From Muriicola jejuensis (GTDB taxonomy: Bacteria > Bacteroidota > Bacteroidia > Flavobacteriales > Flavobacteriaceae): a DNA stretch of 64,000 nucleotides. Below are positions 8,968 to 14,421 of this stretch, piece by piece. The stretch covers positions 434,001 through 498,000 of the forward strand of contig NZ_JAABOP010000002.1 in NCBI RefSeq assembly GCF_010671595.1. The letters run 5' to 3'. Each line of letters opens with the position of its first letter. The first letter of the stretch is position 1. A program made the translations under genes and the position numbers. The notes under the pieces are model-generated. The model was not told where the DNA came from. It searched no databases and saw only the letters and a list, made by a program, of their open reading frames with translations.

Positions 8968-9369
8968 TTAATTGTTTTCGGCTCCACGGTCTATCCATGC
9001 TTTGATCAGGGCGATGTCTGCATTGTCCATGACAAAACCGACGTCCAGGGGATGTCCGTTCCCGGGTAGTCTTTGGTAAAATTCGCTGCCCTCGGCGTCT
9101 CCGGCTACGATCAGGGCGATGATATTGGTATAGGCATTACCGGCCCTTAGGTCGGGGTTGGCGACATTTCCGTTATGGCAGGCGGTACAATCCTTTCCGG
9201 TTTTTGAAAAAATGGGTGCTATGTCGGAACTGAATGATATGGGCTGATCTACCGGGATGTCGGGCAGTGGCTGACTCAGATCGATCTCCTGGTCGTAGTA
9301 GCACGAGAAGTTGAATACGATCAGGCTACTGATCAGAAAGAAGGAGATGCGCTTTTTCATTTTCTTCAT
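8968..9369 (-). CDS. Monohaem cytochrome c lipoprotein
   Basis: A 133-residue lipoprotein: signal peptide with lipobox FSC (Cys23), a short linker rich in Asp and Pro, and one haem site, CTACH, at residues 61-65. The sequence after it (NGNVANPDLRAG, then FYQRLPGNGHPLD) is like the small planctomycete-type or cytochrome c lipoproteins that begin SSDIAPIFSKTGKDCTACHNG. An axial ligand may be Met in VGFVMDNADI. It is the first gene of the operon running down to 4223 and could link the outer-membrane components to the periplasmic carriers. The terminator at 9466 separates it from the hexahaem gene upstream. Confidence 0.87.
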   Translation of the reverse strand: MKKMKKRISFFLISSLIVFNFSCYYDQEIDLSQPLPDIPVDQPISFSSDIAPIFSKTGKDCTACHNGNVANPDLRAGNAYTNIIALIVAGDAEGSEFYQRLPGNGHPLDVGFVMDNADIALIKAWIDRGAENN

Positions 9370-9465
9370 TTTAGTTTTATAGATTTCCGGGTTCCATTCC
9401 CTATCATTAAGGTCACCTATTAGGCAGACCCGAATTATAATAAGAGATCCCGAAATTGGTTTTAA

Positions 9466-9497
9466 AAAGCCCGGGCAGGGAATAAGGCCCGGGCTTT
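9466..9497 (-). terminator. Rho-independent terminator after the hexahaem cytochrome gene
   Basis: An 11-bp perfect stem (AAAGCCCGGGC with its complement) around a 10-nt loop, followed on the minus strand by a run of T. It lies 10 bp after the stop of the hexahaem cytochrome gene. Confidence 0.85.
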
Positions 9498-9506
9498 ATT
9501 TGATTG

Positions 9507-10538
9507 CTAATCCTGCAATGCCTCAATAGAGTTTTTGAGCAATGCCCTGGTGTAGTTCGGGTTGTGAATACCTTTACTTTGATCTTCCAAAAGGGTTCTG
9601 TAGTTCCAGGCCGCCTGACCTACTTCAGCTGAATATGTACCGAGTACGTAATAACCGTCTGCATCGAATATATTCCTTGCTGCTAGCAATGCTTCCAAGG
9701 TGGCCATATCTTCTGTAAAACCGGCTATCTCATCCGGAGCTCCGCTTGGGTGGCATGCGACACATGCTGCTGCAGTAGGATTCCAGGAGTGGATCCCAGT
9801 GCTGGTATCGGAAGATTCTCCCATATGGCATGCTACACAGGAAGAGCCTGTTCTGTGCGCTGCAGTTCCCACGGCGGGATAGGTTTCAGATCCGGGAATA
9901 TTGGCAGCCATGATCCCTTCGAGCATGGTAGCCTGTGGACTGTGGTGAGGTCCGTAACGTTTATTAGTAATGGTCACACTATCTGTTCCTCCTGGAACGG
10001 GATAGCTGTTCCTGGGCTGGTGGCAGGTGATACAGTTGTTACTGGACCCTCCAAAATCAAGAACGGTGGCGTTGTCGATCACCAGGGTAACCGCATCAAT
10101 ATTTCTCAATGCATAATCAAAGCCGTCATTTTCAAAATCGAAAGTGCTGTGGCGGTCGTGGCAGGTGGCGCAATTCATGGGTTCTACATTGGAATATCCG
10201 GCAGTGTCCACCATTCCGGTTTCAATATAATCGACATAGCCTTTATCCCCATGACACTGGGCACAGTTGGCTGAACCTCCCCTTGCGAACGCTCCATCCT
10301 CAGCTGCGTGTTGTGAAATGGAGAAAGAGGCAAAGATAGGTTCTCTGGTGGCATTGGAGTGGCAGCTCACGCAGGAAGCGGTGCCATCAACCCCGTCAAC
10401 CCCGTCTATTCCATCCCTTCCGTCTGCACCGGGAGGTCCGGCGATCGGATCGGGTATTTCGAGGTCACTGGTACATTGGATCATTAAAAATCCTGATGCT
10501 ATGATCATCAGGCTGCGAAGGAGGTGTGAAGTTTTCAT
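9507..10538 (-). CDS. Hexahaem c-type cytochrome lipoprotein with collagen-like segment
   Basis: A 343-residue lipoprotein (lipobox IQC, Cys22). Residues 34-52 form a short collagen-like run of Gly-x-y triplets (GPPGADGRDGIDG...). Six CxxCH haem sites follow: CVSCH, CAQCH, CATCH, CITCH, CVACH and CVACH, the first at residues 56-60. Extra histidines nearby suggest bis-His ligation. Such proteins move electrons in the periplasm or at the outer membrane. No substrate-binding residues of nitrite reductase or other named enzymes are recognised. It is transcribed alone, with a terminator downstream and an Fnr-type site upstream, so it may be induced at low oxygen. It probably works with the operon just downstream. 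Confidence 0.9.
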   Translation of the reverse strand: MKTSHLLRSLMIIASGFLMIQCTSDLEIPDPIAGPPGADGRDGIDGVDGVDGTASCVSCHSNATREPIFASFSISQHAAEDGAFARGGSANCAQCHGDKGYVDYIETGMVDTAGYSNVEPMNCATCHDRHSTFDFENDGFDYALRNIDAVTLVIDNATVLDFGGSSNNCITCHQPRNSYPVPGGTDSVTITNKRYGPHHSPQATMLEGIMAANIPGSETYPAVGTAAHRTGSSCVACHMGESSDTSTGIHSWNPTAAACVACHPSGAPDEIAGFTEDMATLEALLAARNIFDADGYYVLGTYSAEVGQAAWNYRTLLEDQSKGIHNPNYTRALLKNSIEALQD

Positions 10539-10570
10539 GTAATTCCCAATTAGATGTATAAATTATTCGG

Positions 10571-10613
10571 TGAAATTAGGGGTGGAATGAGAGCATTCAT
10601 ATGATTTTTATCA
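10571..10613 (-). promoter_or_regulatory. Fnr/Crp-type dyad and -7 element before the hexahaem cytochrome gene
   Basis: TGATTTTTATCA at 10602-10613 is a perfect TGATnnnnATCA inverted repeat. On the minus strand TAATTTCA (10578-10571) begins 29.5 bp from the dyad centre and resembles the -7 element TAnnTTTG. This puts the dyad near -41.5 relative to the expected start of transcription, the class II activator position. The same geometry recurs at other genes in the window. Confidence 0.65.
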
Positions 10614-10736
10614 TGTTTTAAAAAAATCTTAAAACCCCGTCTGATTTCTTAATTTACTGTTAAAATAAAAAAACTTTAAAAAAATCCAAATGTTGAATTC
10701 GTGAAGAAATTGTTATCCTTTTCCAGGAATGTTTTC

Positions 10737-10744
10737 TATTTTTG
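10737..10744 (+). promoter_or_regulatory. Promoter -7 element leading into the broken tRNA-Pro copy
   Basis: TATTTTTG is a perfect TAnnTTTG match and is followed by a GC-rich start region. A TTG lies 24 bp upstream. No coding gene begins close by. It points toward the truncated tRNA-Pro copy at 10866, the GIY-YIG gene and finally the intact tRNA-Pro. It may be the original tRNA-Pro promoter. Confidence 0.45.
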
Positions 10745-10815
10745 CGCTCGGATTTCTAAGTCGTATCCAATCTTTCATTGTTGATTCAGCAAGATGTGCT
10801 GCCTCCTCAAAAGAG

Positions 10816-10849
10816 TTTGGAATTTGGAACTTGGGATTTGGAATTTTTG
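10816..10849 (+). repeat. Imperfect short tandem repeat (TTTGGAA-like)
   Basis: Four imperfect copies of a 7-9 nt unit, close to TTTGGAA or TTGGGAT, sit in the leader between the promoter at 10737 and the broken tRNA copy. No function is apparent. Confidence 0.5.
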
Positions 10850-10865
10850 TTCGAAAGAACATCCT

Positions 10866-10913
10866 CGGGATGTGGCGCAGTCTGGTAGCGTATCCCGCAG
10901 GGCGGGATGGTCG
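10866..10913 (+). pseudogene. Truncated tRNA-Pro copy with replaced anticodon arm
   Basis: The first 27 bases match the intact tRNA-Pro at 11552 exactly (acceptor 5' strand, D-arm, through CTGGTAGCGTA). The anticodon arm is then replaced by the hairpin ATCCCGCAGGGCGGGAT, and the match resumes for TGGTCG before stopping at the GIY-YIG gene. There is no anticodon loop of 7 nt and no T-arm or 3' acceptor strand, so it cannot be a working tRNA. Confidence 0.8.
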
Positions 10914-10920
10914 ATGAGGG

Positions 10921-11157
10921 ATGAGTTATTTAGTGTACGTTCTTTATAGTGAAAGACTCGAAAAGTATTATGTAGGATACACCAAGGATCTAGATGAACG
11001 GATGTCTCGACATAATACAGGGCGCAGCAGATTTACCTCAAAGGGTTTACCTTGGAAACTGATTAGAGTTTTCAATTGCACCTCGAGACTGGAGGCTATT
11101 CGATTGGAAAAGATCATAAAATCCAGGGGAATTAAACGGTTTCTTGAGGAGAATTAA
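10921..11157 (+). CDS. Small GIY-YIG nuclease-domain protein
   Basis: A 78-residue protein made almost only of a GIY-YIG domain: YVLYSERLEKYYVGYTKDLDER at residues 5-26 gives the two-part motif (YVLY ... YVGYT), followed by RMSRHNTGRS with the conserved Arg and His, and LEAIRLEKIIK with the conserved Glu. Stand-alone proteins of this UPF0213/YhbQ-like type are common in Bacteroidota. The gene begins 8 nt after a truncated tRNA-Pro copy and ends just before a second degenerate copy, so it is enclosed by tRNA-derived sequence. It may be a mobile or repair nuclease connected with the repeats. That link is inference. Confidence 0.9.
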   Translation: MSYLVYVLYSERLEKYYVGYTKDLDERMSRHNTGRSRFTSKGLPWKLIRVFNCTSRLEAIRLEKIIKSRGIKRFLEEN

Positions 11158-11158
11158 T

Positions 11159-11190
11159 CTGGATGTGGCTTATTCCCTGTAAATCAGGGA
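11159..11190 (+). pseudogene. Degenerate tRNA-Pro 5' remnant with new hairpin
   Basis: CTGGATGTGG at 11159-11168 matches the tRNA-Pro start in 9 of 10 bases. It is followed by the hairpin TCCCTGTAAATCAGGGA (11174-11190) where the D-arm would begin, and then by the first 97-bp unit. It forms the right flank of the GIY-YIG gene. Confidence 0.55.
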
Positions 11191-11518
11191 CAGGCTGGTA
11201 GCGTATCCCGCAGGGCGGGATGGTCGCTGGTTCAGTCAGAACTATTGAATTGAGAATGATATTGGGCTTGTTCACTGCAGGGCAGGACAGGCTGGTAGCG
11301 TATCCCGCAGGGCGGGATGGTCGCTGGTTCGGTCAGAACTATTGAATTGAGATTGAAATTGGGCTTGTTCACTGCAGGGCAGGACAGGCTGGTAGCGTAT
11401 CCCGCAGGGCGGGATGGTCGCTGGTTCAGTCAGAACTATTGAATTGAGAATGATATTGGGCTTGTTCACTGCAGGGCAGGACAGGCTGGTAGCGTATCCC
11501 GCAGGGCGGGATGGTCGC
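11191..11518 (+). repeat. 97-bp tandem repeat array derived from tRNA-Pro
   Basis: Three full units start at 11191, 11288 and 11385, with a partial fourth at 11482. Each unit holds the tRNA-Pro D-loop part CTGGTAGCGTA, the replacement hairpin ATCCCGCAGGGCGGGAT, and TGGTCGCTGGTTC from the variable/T-arm, followed by about 55 bp of AT-richer spacer. Units 1 and 3 are identical by eye; unit 2 differs at three positions. The array ends 33 bp before the intact tRNA-Pro. Hairpin copies lie at 11205, 11302, 11399 and 11496, plus one at 10892. Confidence 0.9.
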
Positions 11519-11551
11519 TCGCTCTTATTGACATATTGAATTAAAATTAAT

Positions 11552-11625
11552 CGGGATGTGGCGCAGTCTGGTAGCGTACGCGCATGGGGTGCGCGTGGTC
11601 GCTGGTTCGAATCCAGTCATCCCGA
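11552..11625 (+). tRNA. tRNA-Pro (anticodon GGG)
   Basis: A full 74-nt cloverleaf: acceptor CGGGATG / CATCCCG, D-arm GCGC...GCGT, anticodon stem CGCGC / GCGCG around the loop ATGGGGT (anticodon GGG), and T-arm CTGG TTCGAAT CCAG. The discriminator base is A and CCA is not encoded. It is followed by a terminator. No -7 element is seen directly upstream; the nearest good one is about 800 bp away at 10737. Confidence 0.95.
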
Positions 11626-11636
11626 CAGTAAAGTAG

Positions 11637-11668
11637 AACCATCGTCTTTAGGCGATGGTTTTTTATTT
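11637..11668 (+). terminator. Rho-independent terminator of tRNA-Pro
   Basis: AACCATCG pairs with CGATGGTT around an 8-nt loop, followed by a T-rich tract, 11 bp after the tRNA. Confidence 0.88.
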
Positions 11669-12081
11669 TCCTGAACCGAGTGGAATTTATTCTGATGAAA
11701 GTCAGGAAAATAAAAAACGAAGTGAGCGCAGCTAAGGGGTTCACTTTACTGTCTACACCCTGCTCTGGATCACCCCCGGAAAGTAGAGCACAGCTCACTT
11801 TCGGGGCGTAATCCAGGCCAGCGCACCGGCTGGCTCCTCGCTAAAAGCGCTCCACTGGAGCCCTTTTAGTCGCTCGGCCCGGATCACGCGAGGAACGAGC
11901 GTAATCCAGGAAATCGAAAGCACCAAATTCCAATCCCGATAGTAATCGGGACTATCGGGACTATCGGGACCAAATTCCTAAGCTATAGGCCTGCAGGCAG
12001 GTTCCAAACCCATGGTTCAGAAGATCATTTTAACCCACATTACAATGTAGCCCGGATCCGAGTTAGCCCGGGAGATAAGGA
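11669..12081. repeat. Non-coding repeat-rich spacer with REP-like hairpins
   Basis: No gene is supported here. The stretch is GC-rich in its middle and holds a 29-nt hairpin at 11841-11869 (CTAAAAGCGCTCCA with one mismatch to its partner), two copies of GCGTAATCCAGG (about 11806 and 11900), and an inverted/direct set of ACTATCGGG at 11936-11969 with CCCGATAGT. These look like small palindromic elements or decayed sequence. Confidence 0.6.
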
Positions 12082-12591
12082 TCAAGAGGCTGATCTCATC
12101 GTACTGTGTTTGTGCATATATTTCCCAATGCGATTTTTCCATCTCTCTGCCCTCTCGATCTCGTGATCCTGAGCGTAAACTACCTCCTGATCGAAAAAGT
12201 TCAAAAGGGTACGCTTCTCGGGCTGAGCTGCGTAGATCAGCTCCAGGTCGACCTTTAACAAACGGAAATCGACTTTCCCCTTCGTTTTTTGTTTCGCCTG
12301 CTGGATCAGCACGTTACAGGAATTGATTGAATCCAGGGAGATCTCTTTCCTGATCAGTTTTCCTGTTAAGCTCCGCATGTAGATCAGCTTTGAACTCTTT
12401 TGATCGAGGCCCACAAAGGTATTTCCCCATTGTTCCTGTTCATCCAAGTGAAGTCCAAGCTTTCGCGCTTTCTTGTAAAAGAGTTTGTTTCTCTGTTTTG
12501 ATTGTCGTTTCCCCAGATAGGCGATATAGAAAAACGGCAAGAATACGATAGTGATGAGTATGGCCGAAACGAGGCCCATTGAATAGTCCAT
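12082..12591 (-). CDS. Hypothetical single-span membrane protein
   Basis: A 169-residue protein with one N-terminal membrane helix (residues about 8-27, SAILITIVFLPFFYIAYLG) followed by a basic stretch and a cytoplasmic domain. The cytoplasmic part has the pattern NKLFYKKARKLGLHLDEQEQWGNTFVGLD, then a region resembling a small PH-like fold (KLIYMRSLTGKLIRKEISLDSI). I do not recognise a named family, though such proteins occur widely in Flavobacteriaceae. It is transcribed alone. Nothing nearby suggests its role. Confidence 0.7.
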   Translation of the reverse strand: MDYSMGLVSAILITIVFLPFFYIAYLGKRQSKQRNKLFYKKARKLGLHLDEQEQWGNTFVGLDQKSSKLIYMRSLTGKLIRKEISLDSINSCNVLIQQAKQKTKGKVDFRLLKVDLELIYAAQPEKRTLLNFFDQEVVYAQDHEIERAERWKNRIGKYMHKHSTMRSAS

Positions 12592-12669
12592 AGTGATATT
12601 TTTTTAAATGAGTTTATGATGCTGAAATAAAAGAATGTGCAAATACCCCTGAGTGCAAGGGCCGGCGCA

Positions 12670-13008
12670 TCACAAAAAACTATGGAAGGGGTACATCAAA
12701 AGCCTTTCGTATTGAAGGTGTTGATAAGGGGATGAAGAAGCACTTATTGAATGAAGAGTCCTGTAAACCAGTCGTTCAGCTGCCGGATTCACGAAACCGT
12801 GGGAAGGACTGTACCTGATGGTGGGCAGATCCTCCGTCGAGGTAATTATTTCTTCAGGAATGAGAACAAATGCGCGATCCTGAAGCTGCCCGCTATGTTC
12901 TCTGTTAGCAACACGGATCGTTTCGTTCTCTGTAACGAGTTTGTCTGGACAAGTGAAAGGAACTGTCCAAAGAAGAAATAGATTCAGGATGAGCTTCAAA
13001 AACCCCAT
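12670..13008 (-). CDS. Hypothetical small exported protein (weak)
   Basis: A 112-residue reading frame with a plausible signal peptide (MGFLKLILNLFLLWTVPFTC). No domain is recognised in the rest, which is polar and rich in Ser, Tyr and Pro. It sits alone between two other minus-strand genes. The coding case rests only on frame length and the leader, so it may be spurious. Confidence 0.4.
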   Translation of the reverse strand: MGFLKLILNLFLLWTVPFTCPDKLVTENETIRVANREHSGQLQDRAFVLIPEEIITSTEDLPTIRYSPSHGFVNPAAERLVYRTLHSISASSSPYQHLQYERLLMYPFHSFL

Positions 13009-13206
13009 GGAATCTCAAAATATGACTCAAAAGTACGTCATTTTTATATTCGGGAGACCAATCCAAACCTCTAAATTAATCCTATTAAATCCAGTACTGC
13101 ATTAGATAATAAACTGGCATTTAAAATAGAGTGCACGCCATGGACTCGTGCCTTTTGTTTAATATCGAGCTTTCTAATGTCTGGAGAAAACTGCCACACA
13201 AAAAAA

Positions 13207-13243
13207 AGCTCGGATTATCCTCAATTACAGGATAATCCGAGCT
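13207..13243 (-). terminator. Terminator after the DUF4382-like lipoprotein gene
   Basis: A 15-bp perfect stem, AGCTCGGATTATCCT with its complement, around a 7-nt loop, with A-runs on one side and T-runs on the other, so it can act on either strand. It lies about 58 bp after the gene ending at 13301. Confidence 0.88.
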
Positions 13244-13300
13244 TTTTTGTCGTCCCTAAAACATCTCAACGATGTCTTAATTCGATGGGATCAGGTTTTA

Positions 13301-14074
13301 TTAATCGTCCAGCAGGTCGATGTGAGCCTTGATGGCATTGCGGATGCTTTGTGCGAGTTCATTGTTGCCATCGGGATCAGAAGGGCTGATCTCTATGGTC
13401 CCGTCCTGGTTTCCGTCCATGGCCTGGGTAAGGTCTACTCCGGCCGTGCCGTCAAAGATCAGGCTCAGATCGAAGTCGATCACAATTCCTTCGGGAGTTT
13501 CTGAAATGGCAATATCAAAGTTAGGATCTTCAAAATCCACTTCCACCTCATCCTCAAAATCATGCCAGAAGATAAAAGGGGTGCCTTGTACGGTTCCCTG
13601 TATCAGGACCGATTTACCGAAAAGATCACTGGTGGGATCCGTTCCCTCGTCAAACTTGAACTCCAGCTCTTCGAATTTACCCATGGGCAGGGTAACATTC
13701 AAAAAGTTGATCTGTCCCGCCATCAGGTCGAGTTCGAAAGGTCCGGCTAGTTCGATCTCATCCTCGAAATCGTAATAGCCGTCATCATCCCAGTCATCAT
13801 TCTCGTCCATTTCGTAATCTTCGCCTGGATCTTCCATGTCGAATTCCAGTTCAAATTCCTTGAGGTTCATGCGGAAATCGGTGATTTCGACATCATTGTT
13901 GATACTCTTACCAGAGGCGGATTTACCGGTTCCGGCACTGCTGAAGGTACCTTTGGCACTGATACTCAATCGTCCCTCGCCTGAAGGAGTTTCGTCTTTT
14001 GAGCAACCTACCAGTGAAATGGCCAGCAGACTTGCAAATGCAGCAAAAAAATTGGTCAATCTGAAATGTTTCAT
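13301..14074 (-). CDS. Acidic DUF4382-like lipoprotein
   Basis: A 257-residue lipoprotein with lipobox VGC (about Cys24) and a Ser/Gly-rich linker. The mature protein is strongly acidic, with a run of Asp and Glu at residues 78-106 (ENDDWDDDGYYDFEDE). The segment from about 110 to 150 (FELDLMAGQINFLNVTLPMGKFEELEFKFDEG) resembles the core of DUF4382 domains, in which a beta-sandwich follows a statement of how a quantity is measured. The acidic run might bind calcium, but no EF-hand is certain apart from a DGNQDGTIEIS-like loop near residue 222. It is probably anchored to the outer membrane. Function unknown. Confidence 0.75.
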   Translation of the reverse strand: MKHFRLTNFFAAFASLLAISLVGCSKDETPSGEGRLSISAKGTFSSAGTGKSASGKSINNDVEITDFRMNLKEFELEFDMEDPGEDYEMDENDDWDDDGYYDFEDEIELAGPFELDLMAGQINFLNVTLPMGKFEELEFKFDEGTDPTSDLFGKSVLIQGTVQGTPFIFWHDFEDEVEVDFEDPNFDIAISETPEGIVIDFDLSLIFDGTAGVDLTQAMDGNQDGTIEISPSDPDGNNELAQSIRNAIKAHIDLLDD

Positions 14075-14421
14075 CTTTAAGAGATTTGGGTTTTTAATAG
14101 AATTTACTTTTGTATATAAAACAACTCAGTTTAAAGAACTCCTGAAAAGTTTCTTATTTTTTTCAGAACCGACTGAAAAACGGACAGTTATAGTATGGTC
14201 CCTAATGCGCAAAAACATTCAAAAACAGGCGATTAGGTGTCTTTTTTGAAAGGGGTACGCCTGTGTATTTCCAACGAAAAATCTCATGGATATTGTGCTG
14301 AAGACCACAAATAATAATGGATCTAAGCCAAGTGCATGAGAATTTTAACTCCGATATACTTATCAGTTCTCAACAGAGACAGACCTTTTTGAGAGGCAGG
14401 AAAATCGGGCCGGAGCCTTAA
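14075..14421. other. Intergenic stretch with no recognised gene
   Basis: This 347-bp spacer contains the upstream region of the DUF4382-like gene and the downstream region of the DUF5916 gene. It is AT-rich near 14090-14170. I see no RNA gene, strong hairpin or convincing -7 element. Open frames here have no coding character. Confidence 0.5.

Noticed and set aside
11272-11469. Minus-strand 65-residue open frame in the 97-bp array
   Set aside because: It is a translation of the repeat units and shows the same peptide twice because of the tandem repeat.
11191-11518. Possible CRISPR array
   Set aside because: Units are 97 bp, contiguous and nearly identical throughout, with no unique spacers and no cas genes.
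11547-11798. Minus-strand 83-residue open frame across the tRNA-Pro gene
   Set aside because: Its C-terminal part is only the reverse translation of the tRNA; this type of spurious protein is common in annotations.
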